NCBI RefSeq assembly: GCF_004135585.1
Contig: NZ_CP035501.1
Span: 5,031,501 to 5,095,500 of the forward strand
DNA from: Sphingosinicella sp. BN140058
GTDB taxonomy: Bacteria; Pseudomonadota; Alphaproteobacteria; Sphingomonadales; Sphingomonadaceae
Direction of reading: 5' to 3'
Length of the DNA: 64,000 nt
The translations under genes were made by a program, and so were the position numbers. Below, piece after piece: positions 9,393-18,400 of this stretch. How positions within the stretch are numbered: the first letter of the stretch is position 1; each line of letters begins with the position of its first letter. Under the pieces are notes generated by a model that saw nothing but the letters and a program-made list of their open reading frames with translations, was not told where the DNA came from and searched no databases.

Positions 9393-10019
9393 ATGAATCA
9401 GGCGACCGGGATGCATCTGGATTGTACGGCATCGGAAGACGTCAGGCATGCCTGCGCCTTCTTCAATGGGGAGGACGAGGCCTATCGCACCTTGCTGCCG
9501 TTCATAGCCGAGGGCTTCACGCGCGGCGAAAAGGCGGTCCACATCATCACACCCGATCAGGAATCGCGCCACCTTGCGCGTTTGGCGGAGGCGGGCATCG
9601 ACCTGCCAGCCGCCCGTGAGCGCGGGCAGCTCGATGTTCGTCGCAATGATGACGTCTATCTGAGCGGCGGACGCTTCGACCAGGACCGGATGGTGGCCGC
9701 GTTCGAAGCCATGGCCGGCGGCGACGGCACCTTCCCCATCAGCCGGATCGTCTGCAACATGGACTGGGCGGGGCAGTCGCCGCACCACGAAGAACTGATC
9801 GAATTCGAGGCGCGCGTGAACGAGATCTGGCGGCGCCATCGTGACATCGTGATCTGCGTGTACGATCTGAAGATGCTTTCCGGCGACATGCTGATCGATA
9901 TCCTGCGCACCCATCCGATGGTGCTGATCGGCGATGCCGTGCAGCAGAATCCGTTTTTCATCGAGCCCGGCGCGTTCCTGCGTGCACGGAGGGGCGAGAT
10001 TGCCGGCACCGGCCGATGA
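9393..10019 (+). CDS. MEDS-domain (DcmR-like) sensory protein
   Basis: 208 residues, nearly all one MEDS domain, the sensory module first described in DcmR and methanogen/methylotroph regulators. Visible features are HACAFFNGEDEAYRTLLPF near the start, GEKAVHIITP, RRNDDVYLSGGRFDQD, IVCNMDWA, and DIVICVYDLKMLSGDMLI with HPMVLIGDAVQQNPFF at the end. There is no DNA-binding or kinase domain, so it probably passes a signal to another protein. The ATG has GGGGGA upstream. Its stop shares ATGA with the start of the multi-PAS histidine kinase, so kinase and sensor are made together. The ligand of MEDS domains is not firmly known. Confidence 0.88.
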   Translation: MNQATGMHLDCTASEDVRHACAFFNGEDEAYRTLLPFIAEGFTRGEKAVHIITPDQESRHLARLAEAGIDLPAARERGQLDVRRNDDVYLSGGRFDQDRMVAAFEAMAGGDGTFPISRIVCNMDWAGQSPHHEELIEFEARVNEIWRRHRDIVICVYDLKMLSGDMLIDILRTHPMVLIGDAVQQNPFFIEPGAFLRARRGEIAGTGR

Positions 10020-13000
10020 TCCGCGCCGACGGAGACGTGGAAACGGGCCCCGCGACCGAGACTGCGCGGCTGAAGCGCGAGATGAACGATCTCGTCGGCC
10101 TGATCGGCGTCGGAGCCGCATCGCGCGGCGGCGAAGCGGGCCCGGCGCTTCGCCGGCTCGCCGAAGCATTGTTCGGCATGTCCATGCTCGACGTTTTCGT
10201 CCTCGACCTCGTCGAAGAGGTCGAAGGCACCGGGACGATCCTGCTCGCCGGCGACAATTACCCGACTGGATCCAGCCTTCTCCGGGAGCAACTTCGTCAA
10301 CTGATCGAGGAGGAAGCACGAACCCCGGTGGGGGTGAGGCGCAGCCGGCTTCTCGGCGGCGAGGTGTCGCTTGCCTTCGTGCCGCTTGGCCTTGATCGGC
10401 GGTTCGGCACGCTGGTGGCGGCGAGCACACGCGCCGACTTCCCCACGCATGGCGAGCGGCTGCTGCTCAACGTCGGGGCCAACCAGGCGTTGCTCAACCT
10501 GCAGGAGGCGCGGCTGCAGCAGGCGCAGCGCCGCCGCACCGAGGAACTCGACGCCCGCGTGGCGCAGCGAACCCGCGAGCTTGCCGAAGCCAATGCGGCG
10601 CTCGAGGCGGAAATCGCCGATCGCCGGCTTGCGGAGCAGGCCCTGCGGGCGAGCGAACTCAATGCGACCGCCCTGATCGAGAATCTGCCGGGTTTCGTCG
10701 CGGTGCTCGGGCCGGACGGTCGCGTCGAGCAGGTGAACCGGCAGATCGAGGCGTATTGCGGCGTCGGCCTCGAGGAATTGCGTGGCTGGGGCACCAACGG
10801 CATCGTCCATCCTGACGACATGCCGCACGTCGCCGACATCTTCGGCGGTTCGATCGCGGCCGGCACGCCCTATCAGATCGAGCAGCGACTCCGCCGCTTC
10901 GACGGGCACTATCGCTGGTTCGACAATCGGGGCCGTCCCCTGCGCGATGCGAGCGGTGCGATCGTCGCCTGGCACGTGCTGCTGACGGATGTCGACGATC
11001 GCAAGCGCGCCGAAGTCTCGCTGCGCGCGAGCGAACAGCGGCTACGGGAGCAATCGGAGACGATCCCGCAAATGCTGTGGAGCGCGACGCCCGACGGCCA
11101 CATCGACTACTGCAACGAACGGCTGCTCGAATATAGCGGCCTCACCGCAGAGGAAGTCGCCGGCGGAGGATGGGTGAACCTGCTCCATCCTGACGACCGT
11201 GACCGTGCGGCCGAAGTCTGGGGAAGGAGCCTCGAGACCGGTGAGCCTTATTCCGTCGAAGTCCGCCACTTCCATGTCGCCGATCAGAGCCATCGCTGGA
11301 TCCTGACCCTGGCGTTGCCGCTCCGCGACGCCGAAGGGAGGATCGTCAAATGGTACGGATCGTGCGCGGACATCCACGATCGCAAGCTCGCCGAGGATGC
11401 GCTGAAGGCGAGCGAGCGGCATCTCGCCCAGATCATCGATACGATCCCGGCTTATGTCTGGTCGGCGCGCGGCGACGGCGAGACCGATTTCCACAACAAG
11501 CATTATCGCGAATTTTTCGGGCTTCGCACCGAAGCGCTTCAGAGCTGGGACTGGGCCTCCGTGACCCATCCGGCGGACGTCGAACACGCGATGGCGCAGT
11601 GGCGGGGAGCGCTCGCCTCGGGCGACCCCATGGAAGCGCAGACCCGCATCCGGGGCGCCGACGGCAGCTATCGCTGGGTGCTGAACCGGGCGAGCGCGCT
11701 CGAGGAGGGCGACGGGAGCGTCAAATGGTTCGGCGTCATCATCGACATCGAAGAGATGAAGCAAGCGGAAGAACGCCTCCGCCAGAGCGAACTGAACTTG
11801 CGTCGCCTGACCGAGACGATCCCGCAGAACCTGTTCGGCGCCGGTGCCGACGGCCTCGTCAACTACCTCAATCCGCAATTGCGCCACTGGTTCGGGCGCA
11901 GCGACGATACGATCATGGCGGAAGAATGGGTCCACCTGGTGCATCCGGAGGACCGCGAACCGACCATCGAAGCCTGGACCAGCACCGTCGCTGCCGGCAC
12001 GTCCTATCGACACGAGGTGCGCTTCATCAGCAGGGACGGGAGCTATCGCTGGTGCGAGGTCCAGGCGCAGCCGCTACGCGACGAGTTCGGGGCGATCCTG
12101 GCGTGGCACGGAGTCGTCAACGACATTCACGATCGCAAGGTGGCCGAGGATGCGTTGAAGGCCAGCGAGCAGACCCTGCGGCTGACCATCGATACGATTC
12201 CGGCCCTCGTCTGGTCCGCCGAGGCCGATGGAACGGCGGATTTCTTTAACCAGCATTATCTCGACTATGTCGGCCGTACCCGAGACAACCTTGCGGCGTG
12301 GCAGTGGATCGGGCTGGTTCATCCCGACGATCTCGCCGCGCTCGGCGAAGTGTGGGCGCTCTGCCGCGACAGCGGGCAGGGTGCAGAGGCCGAAGCGCGC
12401 CTCCAGCGGCATGACGGCAGCTATCGCTGGTTCCGGTTCCAGGCCAGTCCGCTGCACGACGCCGACGGTAACGTCGTCAAATGGTACGGGATCAACACGG
12501 ATATCGAAGACCGGAAGCGGGTCGAGACCGAGCTTGCCGCCCGTGAGCGGACGCTGCGTGAAGCGCACAAGCATCTCAGCCAGGCGCAGCGCCTCAGTCG
12601 CACCGGCAGCTTCACCACCGACGTCCAGGCAGACACGCACGTCTGGTCCGACGAACTCTATGCTATCCTCGAATATGACAGGAAGCACGCGCCGACCTTC
12701 GCCGCCTTCCGTGATCGCATCCATGCCGCGGATCGGCCGGCTTTCGACGCGGGCTTCCGCCGGTCGATGGCCGACCGCGTCGATTTCGACGAGAGCTTCA
12801 GGATCGTCACCCCCAGGGGCAATATGAAATACCTGCACGCGGTCGCGCACTTCCAGGAAGACAGTCCGGATCGCCCGATCGTCATCGGCTCGATCCAGGA
12901 CGTGACCGAAAGCAGGCATGCCGAGGATCAACTGCGGAGAAGCGCCCATTATCTTTCGGCCGGCGAGCGGGTCAGCATGACGGGATCCTTCGCGTGGGAT

Positions 13001-14086
13001 GTCGAGACCGACGAGATCGCCTATTCCGATCAGTTGCGCGAGATCCACGAGCTCGAGGCCGAGCGCCGGTTGCGCGGCGCCGACTTCCGAAGCCGCTTCC
13101 ATCCCGATGACCTGCCGATCTTCGAGAAGCAGGTGGGCGCACTCGCACAGGGGGTGGACAGTATCGATTACGAAATGCGGCTGCGCATGCCGGACGGCAG
13201 GATCAAGCATGTTCACGCATTCGCGAAGATGATTCAGCAGGCCGATGGCCGCCGCGAATGCGTCGGTGCCGTCCAGGACGTCACCCGGCGCCGACAGGCC
13301 GAAGAGTCGCTCCAGAGAGTGCGGGGCGAGCTTGCTCATGTCGCGCGCGTGACCAGCCTTGGGCAGCTCACCGCATCGATCGCCCATGAGGTCAGTCAGC
13401 CCCTTGCCGGAATTATCACCAATGCGAACACGTGCCTGCGCATGCTCGCCGCCGATCCGCCGGATGTGGATGGAGCGATCGCCACGGCGCGGCGAACGCT
13501 GCGCGACGGCAATCGCGCAACCGAAGTGATCAGGCGGCTGCGATCTTTGTTCAGGAAAACGGAGCAAGCGTTCGAGCCCCTCGATCTCAACGATGCCGCG
13601 CGGGAGATCGTCGCGCTGTCGTCGCAGGATCTCCAGCGGCGGGGCATCGTCATCGCGGCGGAGTTCGACGACCTGCTTCCCGTCGCGGGCGATCGGGTCC
13701 AGCTCCAGCAGGTCATCCTCAACCTCGTGCTGAATGCGGCGGATGCGTTGGACGAGGTCACGGATCGGCAGCGTCTGATCGTGATCGAGACGCAGCAGGT
13801 TTCTCCCGTGCATGTGGAGCTCACCGTGCGCGATACCGGGCCGGGACTCGCCGACGAGGATAGCAAGCGGGTCTTCGAACCTTTCTACACCACCAAGGCC
13901 GGCGGAATGGGAATCGGCCTGTCGGTCAGCAAATCGATCCTCGAACACCATGACGGCAGGCTCTGGGTGGAGAGCGATCGCGCCGGAACCGCTTTCTCCT
14001 TTTCGGTGCCGGTGGCGCAGGCTTCCGACCCCGCTGCCGGGGACTTATCGCTCGATCGCTCTATGCGGGCTTCGCCAGATCGATGA
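10016..14086 (+). CDS. Cytoplasmic histidine kinase with GAF-like region and seven PAS domains
   Basis: 1356 residues with no membrane segment. A GAF-like region (about 25-165) leads into a coiled coil (about 170-215), then seven PAS/PAC units: five of one type opening with TIPxxxW or similar (LPGFVAVLGPDG, IPQMLWSATPDG, IPAYVWSARGDG, IPQNLFGAGADG, IPALVWSAEADG) and two opening with TGSFTTDV and TGSFAWDV. Linkers repeat as DRKLAEDALKASE and DRKVAEDALKASE. The HisKA box SIAHEVSQPLAG has phospho-acceptor His1124, and the ATPase has NLVLNAADAL, DTGPGL and GGMGIGLSVSKSI. The length comes from PAS duplication. It is coupled to the MEDS protein by an ATGA overlap; the FixJ-like regulators nearby are plausible partners. 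Its 3' end overlaps the convergent hydrolase by 26 bp. Confidence 0.93.
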   Translation: MIRADGDVETGPATETARLKREMNDLVGLIGVGAASRGGEAGPALRRLAEALFGMSMLDVFVLDLVEEVEGTGTILLAGDNYPTGSSLLREQLRQLIEEEARTPVGVRRSRLLGGEVSLAFVPLGLDRRFGTLVAASTRADFPTHGERLLLNVGANQALLNLQEARLQQAQRRRTEELDARVAQRTRELAEANAALEAEIADRRLAEQALRASELNATALIENLPGFVAVLGPDGRVEQVNRQIEAYCGVGLEELRGWGTNGIVHPDDMPHVADIFGGSIAAGTPYQIEQRLRRFDGHYRWFDNRGRPLRDASGAIVAWHVLLTDVDDRKRAEVSLRASEQRLREQSETIPQMLWSATPDGHIDYCNERLLEYSGLTAEEVAGGGWVNLLHPDDRDRAAEVWGRSLETGEPYSVEVRHFHVADQSHRWILTLALPLRDAEGRIVKWYGSCADIHDRKLAEDALKASERHLAQIIDTIPAYVWSARGDGETDFHNKHYREFFGLRTEALQSWDWASVTHPADVEHAMAQWRGALASGDPMEAQTRIRGADGSYRWVLNRASALEEGDGSVKWFGVIIDIEEMKQAEERLRQSELNLRRLTETIPQNLFGAGADGLVNYLNPQLRHWFGRSDDTIMAEEWVHLVHPEDREPTIEAWTSTVAAGTSYRHEVRFISRDGSYRWCEVQAQPLRDEFGAILAWHGVVNDIHDRKVAEDALKASEQTLRLTIDTIPALVWSAEADGTADFFNQHYLDYVGRTRDNLAAWQWIGLVHPDDLAALGEVWALCRDSGQGAEAEARLQRHDGSYRWFRFQASPLHDADGNVVKWYGINTDIEDRKRVETELAARERTLREAHKHLSQAQRLSRTGSFTTDVQADTHVWSDELYAILEYDRKHAPTFAAFRDRIHAADRPAFDAGFRRSMADRVDFDESFRIVTPRGNMKYLHAVAHFQEDSPDRPIVIGSIQDVTESRHAEDQLRRSAHYLSAGERVSMTGSFAWDVETDEIAYSDQLREIHELEAERRLRGADFRSRFHPDDLPIFEKQVGALAQGVDSIDYEMRLRMPDGRIKHVHAFAKMIQQADGRRECVGAVQDVTRRRQAEESLQRVRGELAHVARVTSLGQLTASIAHEVSQPLAGIITNANTCLRMLAADPPDVDGAIATARRTLRDGNRATEVIRRLRSLFRKTEQAFEPLDLNDAAREIVALSSQDLQRRGIVIAAEFDDLLPVAGDRVQLQQVILNLVLNAADALDEVTDRQRLIVIETQQVSPVHVELTVRDTGPGLADEDSKRVFEPFYTTKAGGMGIGLSVSKSILEHHDGRLWVESDRAGTAFSFSVPVAQASDPAAGDLSLDRSMRASPDR

Positions 14087-15083
14087 TCGCCTCGGCGAAC
14101 TGGCGCGGCGCCTCCTGCGGCAGATTATGGCCGATGCCGCCGCGGATCAGGCGGTGCTGATAGCGGCCGGTGAATTTCGTCGCATAAGCCGCTGGATCCG
14201 GATGCGGCGCCCCATTGGCATCGCCCTCCATCGTAATCGCCGGCACCGCGATCGTCGGCGCGGCGGCAAGCCGCTGTTCGAGCGAGTCGTAGCGCCGCTC
14301 GCCGTCTGCGAGGCCTTGGCGCCACCGATAGTTGTGAATGACGATGGCGACATGGTCGGGATTGTCGAAGGCCGCCGCCGAACGGTCGAAGGTCGCGTCG
14401 TCGAAATGCCATTGCGGCGAGGCCAGCTTCCAGATCAGCTTGGCAAAGTCGCGGCGATACTGGGCGTAGCCGTCGCGGCCCCGCTCCGTCGCGAAGTAGA
14501 ATTGATACCACCACTGGAATTCCGCTGCCGGCGGCAGCGGCTTTTTGCCCGCCGCCTGGCTTCCGATTAGATAACCGCTCACCGACACCAGGCCCTTGCA
14601 CCGTTCGGGCCATAAAGCGGCGATGATGTCGGCGCTGCGGGCGCCCCAGTCGAAGCCGGCGACGAGTGCGCTCGGGATTGCCAGCGCGTCCATCATCGCG
14701 ATCGTATCCGCTGCAACCGCGGACGGCTGTCCATTTCGCATGGTGTCGTCCGAAAGGAAGCGGGTGGTGCCAAAGCCGCGCAGATAGGGGATCAGCACTC
14801 GGTAGCCGTGCTGCGCCAGCATCGGCGCGACCTCGACGAAGCTGTGAATGTCGTAGGGCCAGCCGTGCAGCAGGATGACGGGCGGCCCGTCGGCCGCGCC
14901 AAGCTCGGCATAGCCGATCTCGACCTCGCCCGCGCGGATCGAGCGAAGCGGCAGGGGCTTTGGTCTCGGCGCAGCCACGGTCGCTCCTGCAGAATGGGTC
15001 TTCGCCAGCGCCGGCCAGTCCGTCATCGCTGCTCCGGCGAGTGCGGCGCCGAGCAGTTCGCGGCGTTTCAGATCGATCTGCAT
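14061..15083 (-). CDS. Exported alpha/beta hydrolase, epoxide hydrolase/dehalogenase type
   Basis: 340 residues. The N-terminus LKRRELLGAALAGAAM is a twin-arginine-like signal. The alpha/beta fold shows the oxyanion motif HGWPYD, a nucleophile elbow AGFDWGARS with Asp145 rather than Ser, and a late catalytic His in GIGHNLPQ. An Asp nucleophile points to an epoxide hydrolase or haloalkane dehalogenase-like enzyme acting through an alkyl-enzyme ester. I start at the ATG giving MQIDLKRR, eight bases after AAGGA; the open frame extends further upstream without a ribosome site. It sits convergent to the PAS kinase and divergent from the response regulators. Substrate unknown. Confidence 0.85.
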   Translation of the reverse strand: MQIDLKRRELLGAALAGAAMTDWPALAKTHSAGATVAAPRPKPLPLRSIRAGEVEIGYAELGAADGPPVILLHGWPYDIHSFVEVAPMLAQHGYRVLIPYLRGFGTTRFLSDDTMRNGQPSAVAADTIAMMDALAIPSALVAGFDWGARSADIIAALWPERCKGLVSVSGYLIGSQAAGKKPLPPAAEFQWWYQFYFATERGRDGYAQYRRDFAKLIWKLASPQWHFDDATFDRSAAAFDNPDHVAIVIHNYRWRQGLADGERRYDSLEQRLAAAPTIAVPAITMEGDANGAPHPDPAAYATKFTGRYQHRLIRGGIGHNLPQEAPRQFAEAIIDLAKPA

Positions 15084-15311
15084 GCATTTTGTCCTTGGAT
15101 CCATGCGGGGCATGCCGGATCGCATCGTTGCGAAGCCGCTGCCATTGTCCAAAGGTTTAGGTCGCGGCCGCGCAGCGCCCGCGGGTTCCGAGCACCGACA
15201 CCAAAGTATGCATGGACGACGCTGGTCCGGCGGCTCATGATCTGCTCGTTGGCCTGACCAGAAGGAGGATCTCACGCGCAGGATCGTTCGGCGGGAGCCA
15301 AGGGAAGCCCC

Positions 15312-15683
15312 ATGGAAGATCGCAAGATGATCGCCGTCGTGGATGATGACGAATCCGTGCGAGAATCCTTGCCCGAATTGCTGAAATCTTTCGGCTTCGA
15401 TGCAAGACCATTTGCGTCGGCGGAAGCGTTTCTGACGTCCGGTGAATGCGGTGCCGCCGATTGCCTGATCCTCGACGTGGCGATGCCCGGCATGAGCGGT
15501 CCCGAGCTTCAGCAGGCGCTCCGCCGCCTCGGCCACCGGATACCGATCATATTCATCACCGCGCACTCCGATGAGAAAGGCTGGTCCGCTTTGCTCGCCA
15601 GCGGGGCTGTTGCCTGCCTCATCAAGCCGTTCAGCGAGGACGCGATCCTCGATGCGGTCAGGCTCGCGCTCGAACGCGAATGA
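15312..15683 (+). CDS. Single-domain response regulator
   Basis: 123 residues, receiver domain only. It shows VVDDDESVRE with the acidic pocket, the phospho-acceptor Asp in LILDVAMPGMSG, the Thr in FITAHSD and the Lys in LIKPF. With no output domain it may act as a phosphate sink or shuttle, or bind a partner protein. It lies 82 bp before a FixJ-like regulator and near the seven-PAS kinase, so the three may form one relay. Its receiver is of the FixJ type (PELLKSFGFDARPFASAEAF), suggesting origin by loss of the HTH domain. Confidence 0.9.
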   Translation: MEDRKMIAVVDDDESVRESLPELLKSFGFDARPFASAEAFLTSGECGAADCLILDVAMPGMSGPELQQALRRLGHRIPIIFITAHSDEKGWSALLASGAVACLIKPFSEDAILDAVRLALERE

Positions 15684-15765
15684 GGATTTGCCGATGTATG
15701 CTCTCGCCGCGCACAGCAATCGCACGTCCAATGGGGCTGGTCACCTGACGGCTGGAGGGACGGCC

Positions 15766-16383
15766 ATGTCCGAGGCGAACCCGATGGTCATCATCGTCGA
15801 CGACGACGTCTCTATCCGGGAATCGCTTCAGCCTGCGCTCGAACTCGCCGGCTGGACGGTGAAGAGCTTCGAGTCGGCGACGGCCTTCCTCGAATCGGAG
15901 GCGCCGGAAGGCCCCTCCTGCCTGTTGCTGGACGTCAGCCTGCCAGACCTCAGCGGGCTCGATCTGCAGGCCCGGATCGCCGATCGTCGTGCCGAGATGC
16001 CGATCATCTTCATGACGGGCTATGGCGACGTACCGATGACAGTGCGGGCGATGAAGGCCGGAGCGGCCGAGTTCCTGACCAAGCCCCTCGACGAAGAAAT
16101 CCTGTTCGCGGCGGTCGAGCGGGCCATCGCGCAGAGCCGCATCGCGGTTCGAGAGCGGGCAGCCATGCGTGCCATCAAGGCGCGCTATGCCTCGCTCAGC
16201 CGGCGCGAGCGGGAGGTGTTGCGGCTGATCGTCGCAGGGCGGCTCAACAAGCAGGTCGGCGGCGATCTCGGCATCAGCGAGATCACCGTCAAGGCCCACC
16301 GCGGCCGGGTGATGGAGAAGATGAAGGCTGGTTCCTTCGCCGATCTCGTCAAGATGAGCGCGAAACTTCGCCTGGAGGAATAG
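15766..16383 (+). CDS. FixJ/NarL-type response regulator
   Basis: 205 residues. The receiver (about 5-120) has VIIVDDDVSIRE, the acceptor Asp in LLLDVSLPDLSG, FMTGYGDVPMTVRAMKAGA and the Lys in LTKPLDEE. The C-terminal LuxR-type helix-turn-helix (about 140-200) reads SLSRREREVLRLIVAG, then GISEITVKAHRGRVMEKM. I start at the ATG with GGAGG seven bases upstream; an ATG at 15694 with GAGGA seven bases upstream is also possible and would add 24 residues. It belongs with the preceding receiver-only protein and probably takes phosphate from a PAS kinase. Its target genes are unknown. Confidence 0.9.
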   Translation: MSEANPMVIIVDDDVSIRESLQPALELAGWTVKSFESATAFLESEAPEGPSCLLLDVSLPDLSGLDLQARIADRRAEMPIIFMTGYGDVPMTVRAMKAGAAEFLTKPLDEEILFAAVERAIAQSRIAVRERAAMRAIKARYASLSRREREVLRLIVAGRLNKQVGGDLGISEITVKAHRGRVMEKMKAGSFADLVKMSAKLRLEE

Positions 16384-16423
16384 TCCGGAGTCCCGTCGAG
16401 GCCACCGATACGTAGGTCTCCGC

Positions 16424-16437
16424 CACACCATGGTGTG
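16424..16437. promoter_or_regulatory. 14-bp perfect palindrome upstream of a kinase gene
   Basis: CACACCATGGTGTG reads the same on both strands and lies 70 bp before the start of the short histidine kinase, just after the FixJ-like gene. Its place and symmetry fit an operator for a dimeric regulator; no T-run follows, so a terminator is less likely. Confidence 0.35.
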
Positions 16438-16507
16438 ATAGCGTCCCCCGTCCCATTACCCGCACAACGTCCTCACCGGTCGAAGGTCGACCGCGAGGAG
16501 GGTAGAG

Positions 16508-17182
16508 ATGCTGGGATGTGATTCCGCGCCGGACGTGCTGCTGCCGCCGAGTTCGTTGAAGCTCGTCGAGGAAATCAATCATCGGGTCGTCAACGAATAT
16601 GCGGAGGCGATCGCGACCCTGTCGCTGGCGGCGTCGCGCGTAGAGGATCCGGCCGCCCAGGCGGTGCTGGCCAGGGCCGCAGCCCGGCTGCACGACCATG
16701 CGGAATCCCATCGTGCGCTGATGCCTCCCGCGGTGGACGGAGAGGCGGATCTCGGCGACCATGTCGCCCGCATCTGCGACGCCTTTACCAGAGCGACCCT
16801 TGCCGAGCGCGACGTGCATCTCGGGGTCCGCACCGTCGAGATCAGGCTTGCCGCCGAACGCTGCTGGCGGATCGGGCTGGTGCTCGTCGAACTGATCCGC
16901 AATGCCGCGCGGCACGGCTTGCGGGGCAGCGGCGGTCTGATCTCGGTCGAGGTGTCGGAGCAGTCGGGCCTGCTGACCTGCGAGGTGCGGGACAACGGAC
17001 GTCCGCCGTCGCGGGCTATTCCCGGTCGAGGGCAGGGACTGATCCGGGCACTCGTGGCCGAGCTCGGCGGCGGGGTGGAATGGATCTTCACCGAAGGCGG
17101 AGCAATCGCGCGTGTGCAATTGCCGGTGCGGGAGGACGCCGATTGCCTCACGCTGACCCGGAATTCGCTGAAGAGTTCCTGA
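16508..17182 (+). CDS. Short sensorless histidine kinase (HisKA_2/HWE-like)
   Basis: 224 residues. The N-terminal half carries a HisKA_2-like H-box, LVEEINHRVVNEYAEAI, with the likely acceptor His at about residue 25. The second half is a GHKL ATPase: LVLVELIRNAARHGLRG (N-box), CEVRDNGRPP (D-box) and GRGQGLIRALVAELGG (G-box). No PAS, GAF or membrane segment is present, so it needs another protein for its signal. GAGGAGGG lies five bases before the ATG. It follows the FixJ-like regulator on the same strand after 124 bp that contain a perfect palindrome. Confidence 0.85.
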   Translation: MLGCDSAPDVLLPPSSLKLVEEINHRVVNEYAEAIATLSLAASRVEDPAAQAVLARAAARLHDHAESHRALMPPAVDGEADLGDHVARICDAFTRATLAERDVHLGVRTVEIRLAAERCWRIGLVLVELIRNAARHGLRGSGGLISVEVSEQSGLLTCEVRDNGRPPSRAIPGRGQGLIRALVAELGGGVEWIFTEGGAIARVQLPVREDADCLTLTRNSLKSS

Positions 17183-17311
17183 TTTTCGCTATTTTGCGCC
17201 ACGCCCGACACGATCGTATCGTCGATACCTTCGTTCAATTACGCATTCTGCTTCGTCGTTTAACTGTACTTCGTGGTCCGCGACGGGTGCGGATGATCTA
17301 AGGAACGGGTC

Positions 17312-18370
17312 ATGACTGTGAAGCATGCGCGATTATCGTCTCTTCTACTTGGTGCGACGTGCGCGGCACTCGCTCTGTTCGAATCTGCCCAGGCCTCCGC
17401 CCAGGCTCCGGCGGGCGCCGCCGGCACACCCTATGCGAACATGCCCGCGCTTGCGCCGATCGGCGTTCGCCCGGATCGCTACCTTCCGGTGCCGGCCGAG
17501 GATCGCGCGCCCCCGATCGACCCGGCCAAAGGCTATCGCCTGCAGCCATTGGGCCGCGGCCTCTACATGGTGACGGAGAATGCCTACCAGTCCATGTTCC
17601 TGGTTTATGAGACCGGGGTGGTGGTGGTCGATGCGCCGCCGACCTATGCGCAGCATCTTCGGGCCGCGATCGCCGAGGTGACGGCGCTGCCGATCACGCA
17701 CGTCGTCTACAGCCATTCTCATATCGATCACATCGGCGGCGTCACCGCGCTCGGCGGGCACCCGGTGCTGATCGGGCATGAGGAGACGGCCCGCCTGTTG
17801 GCTCGCGCGAAGGATCCGAACCGCCCGGTTCCCACGGTCACCTTCAAGGATCGCTACACGCTGACGGTGGGCAGCCAGCGTCTCGAACTCAGCTACCATG
17901 GCATCGCCCACGAGCCCGGAAACATCTTCATCTATGCGCCCGAGCAGAAGGTGCTCATGGTGGTGGACGTCGTGTTTCCGGGCTGGATGCCGTGGCGCCG
18001 CTTCGCCCTTGCGCAGGACGTACCGGGCTATTTCGCTCAGGTAGCCGAAATCGACCGTCTCCCGTTCGAGACCATCGTCGGCGGCCATGTCAGCCGGGTC
18101 GGCACCCACGCCGATGTCGCGCTGCAGCTCGCCTTCATGGCCGACGTCAAGGCGGCGGCCGCGGCGGCGCTGAAGAGCACCGAGCCCGGCCGCGAGATCG
18201 ACCCTGCAGACGCGAGCAACGCGTGGGCGGTGTTCGACAATTACATCGACCGCGTGGTCATCCAGTGCGTCAATGCTGTGGCGCCCAAGTGGCAGTCGAG
18301 GCTCGCCGGCTTCGACGTCTACATCTGGGACCAATGCTACGCGATGGAACAGAGCCTGCGCATCGACTGA
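17312..18370 (+). CDS. Exported metallo-beta-lactamase-fold hydrolase
   Basis: 352 residues. A signal peptide ends near SAQASAQA (about residue 31). The metallo-beta-lactamase fold shows the metal site HSHIDH at residues 135-140 followed by IGG, GIAHEPGN with a third His, VVDVVFPG with the bridging Asp, and VGGHVSRVGT with a late His. This family includes lactonases, arylsulfatases, quinone-type oxidoreductases and true lactamases; sequence alone does not choose between them. AAGGAA lies seven bases before the ATG. It heads a same-strand run with an SDR, a crotonase and an epoxide hydrolase, which favours a catabolic role over antibiotic resistance. Confidence 0.88.
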   Translation: MTVKHARLSSLLLGATCAALALFESAQASAQAPAGAAGTPYANMPALAPIGVRPDRYLPVPAEDRAPPIDPAKGYRLQPLGRGLYMVTENAYQSMFLVYETGVVVVDAPPTYAQHLRAAIAEVTALPITHVVYSHSHIDHIGGVTALGGHPVLIGHEETARLLARAKDPNRPVPTVTFKDRYTLTVGSQRLELSYHGIAHEPGNIFIYAPEQKVLMVVDVVFPGWMPWRRFALAQDVPGYFAQVAEIDRLPFETIVGGHVSRVGTHADVALQLAFMADVKAAAAAALKSTEPGREIDPADASNAWAVFDNYIDRVVIQCVNAVAPKWQSRLAGFDVYIWDQCYAMEQSLRID

Positions 18371-18400
18371 GCACCTTTCCCCATTTTCAGGAGCAATATA

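Noticed and set aside
15084..15731. N-terminal extension of the exported hydrolase frame to 556 codons
   Set aside because: The extension is antisense to a receiver-domain gene, and the twin-arginine signal with its ribosome site marks the true start at 15083.
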